Positions 11,201 through 21,962 of a DNA stretch of 64,000 bases are shown here, in pieces. The notes beneath the pieces are model-generated. The model worked only from the letters and a program-made list of their open reading frames with translations. It did no database searches and was not told the origin of the DNA. Source of the stretch: Leishmania mexicana MHOM/GT/2001/U1103 (lineage: Eukaryota > Euglenozoa > Kinetoplastea > Trypanosomatida > Trypanosomatidae); the NCBI RefSeq assembly GCF_000234665.1, contig NC_018317.1:343285-407284 (forward strand), written 5' to 3'. A program made the translations under genes and the position numbers. How positions within the stretch are numbered: the stretch's first letter is position 1; the number at the start of each line of letters is the position of its first letter.

Positions 11201-11391
11201 GAGGATCGGGTGGAGGAGACCGAGGGAAGATGTGTGTGTGTGTGTGTGTGCGAGGAAGATGAAGACAGCAGACACAGTGAAGATGCACACGAGAGCAAAC
11301 AGCCAGCAGCGCCGCCCGATGATGCCTCTTACTTCCATCGTTCCGCACCACCCTGACTTCGTGCACGCTCCCCTCTCCTGTGATGGGGTCT
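8245..11391. other. Intergenic, 3.1 kb, no supported gene
   Basis: Separates RPT2 from paralogue B. It is dominated by simple sequence: G runs of nine or more (near 8770, 8967, 9013, 9333, 9450), a CA tract (9068-9095) and CT-rich runs (8668-8706). Long open frames cross it on the minus strand (for example 8847-10112), but that one opens with TTG and encodes only Ser/Pro/Arg/Val-Cys low-complexity sequence. A pyrimidine run and AG near 8455-8525 on the coding strand could be the spliced-leader site for the 1532-residue protein. Confidence 0.6.
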
Positions 11392-12708
11392 TTACAAGTA
11401 GAAGCGCGAAAACGTCGACTTGTCCTTGCGGTACTGCACATTTTCCTTGCCCTTGATAAAGTCGGCTTGGCACACCTTCATGCGGCGCTCACGCAGGGCC
11501 AGCAGCCCGGCCTCTGTGCAGATTGCCTTCACATCCGCGCCGCTCATCTCATCCTTCGCATGGATGAACTCGGAGATGTCGACGTCTTCGGCGAGCGACA
11601 TGCGGCTTGTATGGATTTCGAAGATGCGGCGCTTCGTCTTCTCGTCTGGGAAAGGGAACTCGATCTTGCGGTCGATGCGGCCGGGGCGGATGAGAGCCGG
11701 GTCGAGGGTGTCGATGCGGTTTGTTGCCATGATCACCTTCACGTCGTTGCTGCTATCGAAGCCATCCAGTTGAGTAAGCAGCTCCAGCATCGTACGCTGC
11801 ACCTCCTTGGTGCCGCTGCTGTCCGTGTCGTAGCGCTTCGTGCCGATGGCGTCGATCTCGTCAATGAAAACAATCGCCGGCGAGTGCTCCTCCGCAACCC
11901 GGAAGAGCTCACGCACGAGCTTGGGGCCCTCGCCGGAGTACTTCTGAATCAGCTCCGATCCCACCACCCGCAGGAACGTGGCGCTCGTGCGGTTCGCGAC
12001 GGCTTTGGCCAGGAGCGTCTTGCCGGTGCCGGGGACACCGTAGAGAATGACACCCTTCGGTGGCTTGATGCCTATCTCGTCGTACAGCTCTGGGTGGGAG
12101 AGCGGAAACTCGACCGCCTCCTTGATCTCCTGGATCTGCTGCTCCAGGCCACCAATGTCCGCGTACGTGTCCTCCGGCGCCTTGTCCACCTTCATGACAC
12201 TCACCAGCGGGTCGACGTCGTCCTTGAGCACGCCAACGATGCTGTGCTGCCGGTCATGCAACAGCACGCTGCATCCCAGCTCTAACTGCTCCTTGTCTAC
12301 GAACGACATGAGGGGCACGTAGTACTCGGTGCCAGAGATGGATACAATCGCGTGCGAGTCGTCCACTGCCTCCTCGAGCGTCGCCACCTCCAGCGGGGTG
12401 CCGCGGATGTCCTCGACGCGCTTCAGCTCCGCCTCGTAGTGGCCCATCGCTCCCTCCTCCAGGTTTGACTGCGCGTCGCGCTGGGCGTTGATCGTGCGCA
12501 GGAACTCCTCCTCTAGCAGGAGGTAATCCTTGCAGCGCTCAAGGCGGTACTTTCGGAGGAGGCAGGCGCGGTTCGGGTAGACCTTCGGAATGCGCGTGGC
12601 CGCGTCGGGGCCGCGCTTCTTCTTTCGCTTGCCGATCTCCGGTGCCACAGGAGGCTCCCACTTCTCCGGTTTGCCGGCGCCAGGCGCCTTTGGCATGTTC
12701 TGCCCCAT
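11392..12708 (-). CDS. RPT2: 26S proteasome regulatory ATPase subunit 2
   Basis: A 438-residue AAA ATPase of the proteasome base ring, which unfolds substrates and opens the 20S gate. I chose the ATG at 12708 because it gives MGQN, matching the conserved myristoylated MGQ start of Rpt2 in other eukaryotes; the 25 upstream codons are His/Thr repeat translation without an ATG. Order of parts: Lys-rich N tail, coiled coil (about residues 60-100), OB domain, Walker A GVPGTGKT (about 222-229), Walker B with FIDEID (about 278-283), and the second region of homology ending [12 protein letters not shown]. It ends F-Y-L, an HbYX motif that docks into the 20S alpha ring. Length and motifs are as expected for the family. 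Confidence 0.97.
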   Translation of the reverse strand: MGQNMPKAPGAGKPEKWEPPVAPEIGKRKKKRGPDAATRIPKVYPNRACLLRKYRLERCKDYLLLEEEFLRTINAQRDAQSNLEEGAMGHYEAELKRVEDIRGTPLEVATLEEAVDDSHAIVSISGTEYYVPLMSFVDKEQLELGCSVLLHDRQHSIVGVLKDDVDPLVSVMKVDKAPEDTYADIGGLEQQIQEIKEAVEFPLSHPELYDEIGIKPPKGVILYGVPGTGKTLLAKAVANRTSATFLRVVGSELIQKYSGEGPKLVRELFRVAEEHSPAIVFIDEIDAIGTKRYDTDSSGTKEVQRTMLELLTQLDGFDSSNDVKVIMATNRIDTLDPALIRPGRIDRKIEFPFPDEKTKRRIFEIHTSRMSLAEDVDISEFIHAKDEMSGADVKAICTEAGLLALRERRMKVCQADFIKGKENVQYRKDKSTFSRFYL

Positions 12709-14101
12709 TGTTCCCTCCCTGGCTAGAAAAGCTTCGTGGTGTGGGTGTGTGTGTGTGTGGCACAAAGAGGAGAGCAACGTCAATAGACGTATATATATAT
12801 ATATGTGTGTGCGTGTGTGTGTGTGTGGTCTAGGCGCGGCCGTGTATCTGCATGTAGATGCACAGTTTAGCGATGGGAAAGGAGGAGGGAGGAGGAGGGG
12901 GTAGAGGTTGAGATAGGCTGAGAGATCGTCCGCAGACTATGAGCAGAGCGCAACCTACAGCGCAACTGCTCTGGGCGTACGTGTGTGCACTTGTCTGAGC
13001 TGAGGTGACGGACGTGGTAGGGGAGAGTAGGTTGCTCGGTAGCGGGCGGACAGCTATACACGGAAATCGACATGTGCGCACAACACACACCCCACACAGC
13101 GAGACAGAAGGGGTGTGTGTGCTCAGGCTCACGTTCGCTCCAAGGAGAGGAGGGCGTGGGACTGCCGGTAAGGAGAAGGGGTAAAAAGGGAGATCCGCGT
13201 AGCCACGCCTGCACGCGCACGTACAATAGCCGCGCCGACGACACGGGCGGCACGAGCATACAGAGAGGGAGACAGAGGAAGACCAGCCATGCGCGAAACA
13301 ACGAGAAGGGGGTGTGGGATGATGGGAAAAATGAACGTTAGCGAAAGACAATTCGTTGTTTCTTGTGTAGGTGCGCTGTGCTGCTTGAGTGCGGGCGCAT
13401 GCGCACATCTCCGTGTGACCTTGCGTGTTCGTCGTCCCTGCGCTTGCGCTCCTCACGGGGGGGGGGGGGAGGAGGAGGCGCCAAGACGTGAGCCCACTCA
13501 ACCATAAACGGGCGGAGCGCATCATCGACCGCGACCAAAGCCGAGCACTGCTCACCTGATTCGAAGGAAATGCACAACAGGCACACTGGAGGAGCAGCGG
13601 GGGCCTTACACGGCGTACAAAGCAAACTGGAAGAGAGCCCGGCTGATTAGGGGGCGCACGCGTTTTACCAAGAGGGAGGGGGAGAGAGCGCGCGCGCGCT
13701 CGTGAAGCTTAGGGTGGAACAACACAAAAAAGACAAACCGAGGCGTTAGTTGGTTGGTTGCGTGAGGGTGACGAGACGACCACCACATACAGACACACGC
13801 ATAGGAAGATGATGGAGCGCCGGCCATCCGTCAGGCAACAGAGACGCGACAGAAGCGGACAATGCGGCGAGGACGCGTGTGCAACGCCAACGTCACAAAG
13901 CCAAGGGGGAGGGGGAGGGAGGGAGGACTTTATCCGTTTCTGCTTGGAGAGAAACGCGCACAAGACACGCGCGAACGGCCTTGGCTCTGCACAGCTGTGC
14001 CCTCCTCCATATTCCCCCTTCCCCTCCCCTCTGCCCCGCTCGCGCCGTGTTTGCTTGGCGCTGCGCTTGGAAGAGGGTAGACACCCCGACATGGTTTCGC
14101 T
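12709..14101. other. Intergenic, 1.4 kb, between LeuRS and RPT2
   Basis: 3' UTR of LeuRS and leader of RPT2. Contains a TG tract (12742-12759), a TA-then-TG composite (12790-12828) and a G10 run near 13458. A short pyrimidine stretch with AG near 12723 lies 15 bases upstream of the RPT2 ATG and is a candidate spliced-leader acceptor. No gene seen. Confidence 0.6.
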
Positions 14102-17100
14102 CTACTCGCTCTTCACTGCCGGGGGTAGGGCCACGGACGGCTCACCAGGCAGGCACTTGCGGCGCGCCGCGTCGTGCTCCTTGTAAGTCTCGTCTTCGGC
14201 GGATAGGATGCGCACCACCGGTACGCCGGAGAGGCGGCTGAGGTTGTGCGTGACGTTGGACAACAACACGGCATCGTCGATGACGGGCTGCGTCGACATG
14301 GCCTGCTCCCCGTACTTCTCTACGTTGCCCTTGACGAAGGACATGAAGGCCATCAGGCCCTTGCTCATGATCTTGGGGTCGCGGGCGACAACTTGCTTCG
14401 TCATATCCTCCGGGAACGTGCTGCTGTTCGCCTGGTAGAGCTCGCGGAGTATCTCGAGCGCCTGCTGCTGCCAGTCCGTGTACTCGCGACGCGTGTACAC
14501 GATGACCTCCTCGACCGGCCCGCGCTTCTTCGCGTTTTTCATTACCTGCGACCGAATCTCCTTGATGGCCATTGCCATGACCCGGTTCGCGACGATCAGC
14601 GAGTAGTCCAGCTCCGCCGTCGGCTTCGGGAACGGCTGCGTGACGACGGAGCCCTCGTGCTGGAGGATGTTCTGCCACAGATGCTCCATTGTGTGCGGCG
14701 CCAGTGGCATCATCATCAGCGCCACCACCTCGTAGTAGCGGCGGCCGAGCTGCGCGTGTACGTTGAGGTCGTCGCAGTACATCTTATACTGACTGTACTC
14801 GTTGGACAGCTCGTGGAAGGCTGTGTTGAGCACCATGCGGAACTGCATGCGGTGGTAGAAGCCCTCGGTGCGGGCGATGAGCGTGTTCATCGTGTTGTTG
14901 AAGATCTTGTCGAACTCGTTGTAGTCGCCGCCGCGCAGGTCGGTGCGCTCGACCGTTTCCTTCGCCTGCTCCAGCAGCGTCGTCATCTTCAGCACAAAGC
15001 CAGCCGCCGTCTCGCGCACAAAGTTGGCGTCGTCCATGCTGTCACCGGCATCGGCACAGGCAAGACGCGTGGCGTCAGCGCCATACAGGTCCATCGCCTC
15101 ACGCAAGGAGATGAAGTTCCCCTTCGATTTGGCCATCTTTTCGTTGTCGACCTGGATGTGGCCGTTGCAGAAGATCGCCTGCGGCCACATGCCCTCGTCT
15201 GTCGGCCAGATGGCGGCGTGGTTGTAGAGGAACATCGTCAGGTGGTTCTGGATGAGGTCCTTGCCCGAGCAGCGCAGGTCGACAGGGTACCAGTACTCGA
15301 ACTCGTTGCGCATCAGCTTCAGCGACTCAACCGGCATGTTCACCGCACCCGCGACGGTGGCCGCGTCGCCGACGCCGTGGTAGATGTACTCGAACACCTC
15401 GTCCGTGAACATCTCTGGCGCGAGACTGTACGGGTTGTCCGCCTTGCCGCAGAGGTCTGTCGAGCCGTCGGCGCCGACGTTGAAGAAGCGGTTGATTGTG
15501 TAGTAGGCCATGTAGATCGTGGAGTCCGACAGGCTGTCTATGATCATCGTGTGGGACGCGTCGCACGGCAGGTAGGTGCCGAGACCGAAGGTGCGGCTGC
15601 ACGGCCAGTCCGCCAGCCAGTTCAGTGTCTCCTCGAAGCCGTTGCGCACACCGGGGAAGAACATGTCCATCTTCTTGATGTGGTCCTGCACCCTCTTCTT
15701 CCAGTCAGCCTTGCCGTACTCGAGGTACCACTGGTCGCAGAGCGCGACGACGCACTCGTCGCCGCTGCGGCTCATCACTTGGCGCACCGGCTCGTAGTAG
15801 CGGATGCACTGGTCCGCCGCCTCCATGTCACGCTGCGTCTTTACCTTGGCCTCGCTCACCTTGACGCCGGCGTAGGGGCCGGCGATCATCGTGCCGTGGT
15901 AGAAGCCCTGCTGGTAGCACACTTTCTTTGCCTCTTCCAGCAGATCCGTCGCGTTCGGGCCGTTGATCTTGAGCTTCTCGCACATGAACTTGGCGCCCTC
16001 GGTGCCCAGCTCGGGAATGTCGATGATAGGAATCATCGCGAACGGCACCACCCACTCGTCCTTGATTCCGAGCTTCACGCGGTAATCCGGCTTGTTCAGC
16101 AGCTGGGTAAAGTTGATGTAGTCGTCCGGCGAGTCGGACGGCACAGACATGACGACACCGGTACCCTTCGCCTCCGTGATGGTGGCCATGGGCAGCGTGT
16201 AAATTGTCGTGTACGGCGCCAGCGGGGCCGAAAGCGGTATGCCGACCATGTCTGTCCCCTCCACCTCGAAGAGCGGCTCCGGATCGGTGCCGACCTGGCC
16301 GTTTACGTAGAAGTTCTGATACGCCATGTTGCGCGCGGCACGGGCGGTCATGATGTACACGTCGTCCTCTCCTTTCGCATTTCGAACGTAGTACCCCTTG
16401 TAGCTGAACCTGTTGCTGACCCAGCAGTTCGTCTGACCAATTACCGTCTCAGAGCGGAGCGTGGCGCCGGGCAGCACGACGTTGCGGTCGCCGATGATGT
16501 CCTTGTGCTCGGCGAAGCACGGCTGCGAGAGTGGGTTCTGGACGATGAGCTTCACGACCGTGTACTCCTGTGGCAGCACACCCTCACCGCTGGCGCGGTC
16601 GTGGTCGGCGCACGGCTGGCCGTCGCGCGGCGAGTACACACAGTAGCGCTTGCCGTAGTTGAGCAGGTTCTCGCGGCGCAGGATGTGGAACTGCCACTGC
16701 ACGAAGCGGTCAAAGAATGGGTTGCGCTCCGTCGTCATAAAGGAGCGGCGCCAATCGATGTGGCAGCCAAAACTCTTCAAGTCCTCGATCGCGATGGGCG
16801 GGAAGTAGTCCAGCCAGTACTGAGGATCGGCGAACTTCGCGATCTCCGAATCGGGGATGCCCATGCTCTGCATGATGAGCCACTGCGGTTTCGCCGGCCC
16901 GCTCTTGCCTCGCTTGCTCTTGTGCTGCCCTAACACCTCCGTCGGCTTCTTGTCCACCGGCGTCTTGGGCTTGTCCTCGAGCAGCTCCGCCGGGAACTGC
17001 GGTGGGTTGCCGTACTGCTGCATCTCCTTGGCTATTTTCTGCGCGCACGCAGCGATCGGGGTGCCAGTGACGTGGAAGCCGAAAGGCCAGAGCGAGCGGC

Positions 17101-17329
17101 GGCCCATCATGCGCTGGAAGCGCGAGGCAAACTCGGCCTTCGTGAGCGAGAAGCCGTGACCGAGGTGAAGCTTGCCGTTCATGTACGGGAAGGGGAACGT
17201 GGTCAGATACTTCGGTGGCCGCGCCTCCCCAGGCGCTGGGGCGTCGAATTCATGCAACTTCTCGGCGGCCCAGTACGCTTGCTTCGCCTGCTCGATCGCC
17301 ACGAGCGCATCGCGGCGTGCGGTGGACAT
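14102..17329 (-). CDS. LeuRS: Leucyl-tRNA synthetase, cytosolic type
   Basis: A 1075-residue class I synthetase that charges tRNA-Leu. The ATG at 17329 gives MSTARRDALV; codons upstream in the same frame are low-complexity leader. The HIGH signature appears as H-L-G-H at residues 55-58, the KMSKS loop as KMAKS at about 731-735, followed by GNFISL. The long CP1 editing insertion between them (threonine-rich region with TGTGVVMSVPSDSPDDY) proofreads mischarged tRNA. The length and the C-terminal extension match the archaeal/eukaryotic cytosolic type rather than the shorter bacterial or mitochondrial one. As trypanosomatids usually carry one gene per synthetase, it could also serve the mitochondrion, but no targeting sequence is visible. 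Confidence 0.97.
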   Translation of the reverse strand: MSTARRDALVAIEQAKQAYWAAEKLHEFDAPAPGEARPPKYLTTFPFPYMNGKLHLGHGFSLTKAEFASRFQRMMGRRSLWPFGFHVTGTPIAACAQKIAKEMQQYGNPPQFPAELLEDKPKTPVDKKPTEVLGQHKSKRGKSGPAKPQWLIMQSMGIPDSEIAKFADPQYWLDYFPPIAIEDLKSFGCHIDWRRSFMTTERNPFFDRFVQWQFHILRRENLLNYGKRYCVYSPRDGQPCADHDRASGEGVLPQEYTVVKLIVQNPLSQPCFAEHKDIIGDRNVVLPGATLRSETVIGQTNCWVSNRFSYKGYYVRNAKGEDDVYIMTARAARNMAYQNFYVNGQVGTDPEPLFEVEGTDMVGIPLSAPLAPYTTIYTLPMATITEAKGTGVVMSVPSDSPDDYINFTQLLNKPDYRVKLGIKDEWVVPFAMIPIIDIPELGTEGAKFMCEKLKINGPNATDLLEEAKKVCYQQGFYHGTMIAGPYAGVKVSEAKVKTQRDMEAADQCIRYYEPVRQVMSRSGDECVVALCDQWYLEYGKADWKKRVQDHIKKMDMFFPGVRNGFEETLNWLADWPCSRTFGLGTYLPCDASHTMIIDSLSDSTIYMAYYTINRFFNVGADGSTDLCGKADNPYSLAPEMFTDEVFEYIYHGVGDAATVAGAVNMPVESLKLMRNEFEYWYPVDLRCSGKDLIQNHLTMFLYNHAAIWPTDEGMWPQAIFCNGHIQVDNEKMAKSKGNFISLREAMDLYGADATRLACADAGDSMDDANFVRETAAGFVLKMTTLLEQAKETVERTDLRGGDYNEFDKIFNNTMNTLIARTEGFYHRMQFRMVLNTAFHELSNEYSQYKMYCDDLNVHAQLGRRYYEVVALMMMPLAPHTMEHLWQNILQHEGSVVTQPFPKPTAELDYSLIVANRVMAMAIKEIRSQVMKNAKKRGPVEEVIVYTRREYTDWQQQALEILRELYQANSSTFPEDMTKQVVARDPKIMSKGLMAFMSFVKGNVEKYGEQAMSTQPVIDDAVLLSNVTHNLSRLSGVPVVRILSAEDETYKEHDAARRKCLPGEPSVALPPAVKSE

Positions 17330-18927
17330 GGCTGCGCTCCTCTCCCGCTGCGTTTTTTTTTTACGGTGGCAGCGGCAAGGAAAAGGGAAGGCACTAACGC
17401 AAACGACGAGGTGCGAGGTGCGAGGTGGTGGTGGTTCGGGTAGGGGAGGGGAGTCGGCTGGCTGGGAGATGTGCAGCCACGGAGACAAGACGTACACTGT
17501 GGCAGGCGGGCAACAAAGTCGAACGCGAAAGAGAAGGATAGAGATGAAGGGCCGCGAAGGGAGTGGTGGCCACAGCGGATGGGGTCTGTAGAGAGGAAGA
17601 GCACACCAGTAAACACCGTCGACGACAGCGAGGTGATGCTCGAGTGCACTGTGCAACACGAGGGAGGGGGGGGGCTGAAAAGACCATGCGATGCAGTGAG
17701 TCGGTTGTCCGTCTGATGATGGTGGTGGCCTCCGGTGTGCAGGACCGGCACACAACGCACACGAGTACGAGGTCAGCGTCAGCAGCATCGTCGACGCCCC
17801 CCCCTATTTTTTTTAACTGCTGCCAGCGCTTTCTGTAGCGCGAAACGCTCGTACGCGTGTCGGTCGATGTCCGTCTAGGCTGCATGAAAGCAGAAGGGAA
17901 ACCAATACAGAGAGGGAAAAGGGCGCACCTCAAAATCCCCCAACTCTGCTCCACTGGCGTGTATGTGTGTGTGTGTGTGTCTGCGCATGCGTGTGCGCCA
18001 TCCCCTTCTCCCTTATCATCATCACCACCAAAACTCTGCTCTACTCCATAGCACCCCCGTCCCTCACTGCTCACCAGGCAAGCAGCAGCAGCAGCTCACA
18101 CACACATACACACGCGTGCACGGTGCTACACGTGCGTAGCCTTCTCCACACCGTGCCAACGCAGTCTACAACAGTCACGCATTGGGGCACAAAGAATTTC
18201 CCCGCCGCCCACCCCCCTTTACCATCCCGTCCATACATGAGCAGAGGGCATGCGGAGGAGGCGAGTGCTTGGGTGCTGAGGCGTGGCGAGCAGGCGGCGT
18301 CCCCGTGTGCGTATGAGGAGGAGGGAGGGATAGAAGGAGGGATGAATGGATGGAGAGAGCACGGGATGGAGGGAGGGCGAAGAGAGCGAAAGGAGGGGAG
18401 GGGAAAAAAAAATGAGGCGCTTCTAGTTTACATCAGCGGGTGCCGCTTTAGTACACGTGTCCGAGGCACGTCAGCGCACGCACAACGAGGGAAGCGCATG
18501 CGCCGACGTGAGCTCGTACGCGACATGCGAGCCCCGAAAGGGCAGCGGGACAGAACTACACACGACAGCGAAGCGAAGGCAGAGCGCTACTTCAGTCACC
18601 GCCGGAGTCACAGACATGGAACGGCCCAACGAGGAGACACACACACACACACAGACACAACACACACCTGATGCGCATACATGCGTAAGCCATCATCCTC
18701 CGTGCCCGCATCTGACGGGAAGGAGCGATGAATGGCGGCTGCCCCTGATCCCCTCCAAAAAAAAAATCGGGAAAGCAAAACGAGCGCGCGCGCGCACGTG
18801 TGGGTGGAGACGATAGAGGGACGCGGACGACGCTGAAGATCAGACACGCGGTTCACCTCTGTGCCATAGTCCGTCAGGAGCATCAAGACACACGCACACA
18901 TAGAGGCATTCGCCCAAGGCACAGCTT
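17330..18927. other. Intergenic, 1.6 kb, between the CFAP210-like gene and LeuRS
   Basis: Mostly low-complexity. A T9 run at 17352-17361 reads as A's on the coding strand, just before the LeuRS ATG; TG and CA tracts lie near 17961-17977 and 18640-18668. Frames that run through it extend the LeuRS frame upstream but lack an ATG. No gene seen. Confidence 0.6.
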
Positions 18928-20529
18928 TCATTGCAGCTGAGTGGCTTTGCGGTACAGGATCGGGCCCATGTCTGCCGGTACCACAGAGTCAATGTAGGCC
19001 CGATACCGCGCGTCGTCCGCCTCCTGCTGGGCCTGCTGCTGCCGAAACTCTTCACGACGAGCCTCGACGGCGCGGCGCGCGTTTTCACGCTTCTCGGCGG
19101 CCTGCAGCTTCTGAATGCGCTCAATTCGCAATGCCTCGGCGCGACGGGCGGCGGCCTCCTCGGCTTCCTTTGCCCGCAGCTGCTCCGGGTAGCGACGCAT
19201 CTCCTCCGCGTACGCTTTTTCCTCGGCCTTGTTGAGAAAGCCGGCGGCAGTCGTGGCAGCGCCGTGTCGTCGTGAGCTGCTCCCGTCGGCGCCGTCGCCG
19301 CTGCCAACATGATCACCTCGCGCCTCCGCCGCCTTCTGCTCCTCTATCTCTAGCCGCTGCTGCTCCATCTCGAGGTGATACTCGTGATGCTTCTCCTTCT
19401 GCTTCGCGTCGCTGTCGTAGATCTTCTGCAGGAAGCTCTGCCCCTTCTGCTCGAACACATCCTGCGTGCGATACGTCGGCAGGTTCTCTTGCTTTGCCTC
19501 GTCAAGGTACCGCTGCAGGCCTACCTTCTTTCGCTCTTCGAACGCCGCCTGCTTCTGCTGCTGGCGTTCAATTACCCAGCGCTTGATGCTGTCAACCTTC
19601 TCCTCCTCGGCCCGCAGCGCGGCCTCGTCCTCGATATTTTCAGCCACACGAGTCTGCAGTTTCTCCGACTTGGTCAGCGCGGGGCGGCTGTGCGCCTTGT
19701 TGTAGGCGCCGTTCTCAAGCTCGCGAGCACGACGCTGCGCTTCTTCCTCCTGCTGCTCGGCACGCTCCTCGGCGGCCTCTTGATCGACGTGCTTGCGGTC
19801 CTGCTGCCGCACCGCACGCTCCTGTCGTCGTTGATCGATCTGGTAGAGCACAGTTTCTAAGTTAGCGTTCTTTTCTTCGACGTTGCGCTGGCGTGCTTTG
19901 AGCTTCTTGTGCAGCTCCTCGGCCTGGTCGCCCCACAGCTGCAGCTGGAACTCGCGCTGGGCGTTCGCGTTCTGCGCCTCATCCTCGCGCTTGAGCATCT
20001 GCTTGTAGGCCACCTGCTCCTTGCGAGCCTTCAGTGCTTCGTGAAGCATGTTCATCGAGCGCAGATGGCGTCCGCGCGGGTCTTCCTTGAGGTGTTCTAG
20101 CTCTTGGCGCGCAATGACCGCTTTGTGCTCCTCCTCGAGCTGCTTGGCGTAGAGCTCGTCGAGCACTTTCTGACGCGCCTCCGCGGCATCCTTGGCGTCT
20201 TGCTGCGCCTGGACAAATTGGTCATGGCGTGCCTCGATCGTGTCGGTCCAACCGGCCGTGCGAGTCTTGGATAGCTCTCGGCGACGGTCTTCCTCCTGCT
20301 TCCGGACGTCGCGCTGCTGCTGCTCCCCCGCCTGCGACCCGGTGTAGGCAAGACGTTGAAAAAAGGCAAGTTCGCGGTCGCTAAGGATGCCGACGCGCGT
20401 CATGTCGAGACCACTGGCGACAGCATTACCATTGCCGATCCGGCGAAGTGGGTCCTTGCGAGCACGCGTGGAGGACATGGACGTCGTCGCCGCCGCCGCG
20501 GCAGCAACCGTTCTCTGTGGCGCTGGCAT
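18928..20529 (-). CDS. CFAP210-like (TPH-type) axonemal coiled-coil protein
   Basis: 533 residues from ATG at 20529. After a short Ala/Ser head the protein is almost wholly charged alpha-helix rich in Glu, Arg, Gln and Ala, interrupted by a Gly/Ser linker near residue 430. The first half (KTR-GWTDTI, later LHEAL-ARKEQVAYKQ) resembles the start of animal and algal CFAP210/CCDC173 as I remember it, a trichohyalin-plectin-homology protein that lies inside doublet microtubules of motile cilia. Trypanosomatids have a motile flagellum, so a microtubule-inner-protein role fits. Other TPH proteins (CFAP45, CFAP53, MNS1) are alternatives. Coiled-coil composition makes distant similarity unreliable, so the family level is safer than the orthologue name. 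Confidence 0.6.
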   Translation of the reverse strand: MPAPQRTVAAAAAATTSMSSTRARKDPLRRIGNGNAVASGLDMTRVGILSDRELAFFQRLAYTGSQAGEQQQRDVRKQEEDRRRELSKTRTAGWTDTIEARHDQFVQAQQDAKDAAEARQKVLDELYAKQLEEEHKAVIARQELEHLKEDPRGRHLRSMNMLHEALKARKEQVAYKQMLKREDEAQNANAQREFQLQLWGDQAEELHKKLKARQRNVEEKNANLETVLYQIDQRRQERAVRQQDRKHVDQEAAEERAEQQEEEAQRRARELENGAYNKAHSRPALTKSEKLQTRVAENIEDEAALRAEEEKVDSIKRWVIERQQQKQAAFEERKKVGLQRYLDEAKQENLPTYRTQDVFEQKGQSFLQKIYDSDAKQKEKHHEYHLEMEQQRLEIEEQKAAEARGDHVGSGDGADGSSSRRHGAATTAAGFLNKAEEKAYAEEMRRYPEQLRAKEAEEAAARRAEALRIERIQKLQAAEKRENARRAVEARREEFRQQQAQQEADDARYRAYIDSVVPADMGPILYRKATQLQ

Positions 20530-21692
20530 TGTGAAGGACAACGCTTGAAAGGCTGTCACGAGCCTCACCACACCTGCGGAGGTGTGGATCTGGGAACGAA
20601 AGGGGGGAGGGGGCGAAGTGGCGTTGAGAGAGGGGACGACTCGGCGACTCAGACGTGTGCGGCGATGCACACCCCTTCTTCCCGGATCGATGGCAGAAGG
20701 CCGAGGAGCGTCAGAGGAGCGAGCGAGCGAGAGGGAGGGAGGGAGGGAGAGAGGGAGGGGACAGTCCTCTCCCAGAAACGAAAAATTTAGTGTTTCGCGC
20801 GGACACGCCGGTATGTGTGCCCGTGTACGCACAAGCGCACTCAAGTAATGATCGGGGACGGGAGATGGGGAGGGGCGCCAAACTGAACCGAACATGCAAG
20901 CTAGAGAGGAGCAGACACAGAGAGAAGGGATGCGTGTGTGGGTGTGTGTGGGTGGGCATGCTTGAAAGCTCATGCGTCATGGCGCGCGCGGGGAGGCGCC
21001 GAGGGGGGAGAAGGGGGGGGGTCGAAACAGTGCAGAGGGAGAGAGAGGAAAAAGGAAGGGGAGGAGCACAAGAGAGGAGCGGCGGCAGACAAAGGTGTGG
21101 GAGGGATGGTTTTGGCCAGTCGGAGGAGCATCGACTCCGCCCACTTCTCCGTCACTGCCCACGCCTTGCCCTGTCTGTTTATATGCCTGTGTGCGTGTGT
21201 GCAACCACCCCGCTTCCTCCCGCTCTACACCGACCCTCGAGCTCCCCTTTCCAGGCCTCGATCGAGTTGGCCACCGTCGAATGGCCAACAGAAGTCGTCT
21301 CCTCTGTGTGGCCATCACACACACACACACACACACACACTTGCCTGTGTGTATATGCATGCCGCCGGAGTTAAAGAGCCCCACAGCCCCACACCACCTC
21401 TACTCCCTTCTCCTCTTCTAGCGTTGGTCTTCGGTCCTTGCGATGACTTGATGGCGCCATTCATTTTTTTTTCTCTCGCTTCGCGGTGTCGCACGGCAGC
21501 GACACACCGACACACATTGGCACAACAACAACACACGAGACAGAGAGTCAGAGGCAGAGGCAGAGGCAGAGAGGATCGCTACACTGACGCACACTTGTCG
21601 ACACGTGGGGGCGTGGTGAACGCGCTGCCCGCCCACGGACGAATTCCGGCCATTCCGGCACGTACGCGGTGCACGGCTGAGCGTTGTCTCTG
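20530..21692. other. Intergenic, 1.2 kb, between RPB10 and the CFAP210-like gene
   Basis: Contains a GGGA-type purine run (20726-20760) that reads as a pyrimidine tract on the coding strand upstream of the CFAP210-like start, and a CA tract at about 21314-21341. No gene seen. Confidence 0.6.
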
Positions 21693-21962
21693 CTACGGCA
21701 TGCCCACAGTGCCGTCGTCCTCCTCGGCCGCCGCCGCTGCGGAGGCAACGCCCAGGACGTTCGTGTCTGCCGGGTTGAACTTGAGGAGCAGGTCCGTCAT
21801 GTCCACGTGAGTGAGCATCATGCGGCGGCAGCAGAAGCGTTCTAGGTGGAAGGCGTTCATCGCGTCCTCCTCGGAGACGCCTTGGCTGACAAGGTCAAGG
21901 TAGAGAAGATACTTGTCGGCGATTACGTTGCCGCACGTGAAGCAGCGCACGGGGATGATCAT
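21693..21962 (-). CDS. RPB10: DNA-directed RNA polymerases I, II and III subunit RPABC5
   Basis: 89 residues from ATG at 21962. RPB10 is a small zinc-binding subunit shared by the nuclear RNA polymerases. The family signature is complete: MIIPVRCFTCG at the start with Cys7 and Cys10, and the Cys44-Cys45 pair in ERFCCRRM, which together bind one zinc. LLKFN near residue 60 also fits. Usual length is about 65-75 residues; this one carries an extra Ala/Glu/Asp tail of about 18 residues. Trypanosomatids are reported to have a second, RPB10z form associated with polymerase I; which form this is cannot be settled without comparison. Confidence 0.95.
   Translation of the reverse strand: MIIPVRCFTCGNVIADKYLLYLDLVSQGVSEEDAMNAFHLERFCCRRMMLTHVDMTDLLLKFNPADTNVLGVASAAAAAEEDDGTVGMP

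Noticed and set aside
14246..16933. 895-codon plus-strand frame
   Set aside because: Antisense to LeuRS, rich in Val/Leu/Arg/His from GC-biased codons, and the opposite strand has all synthetase motifs.
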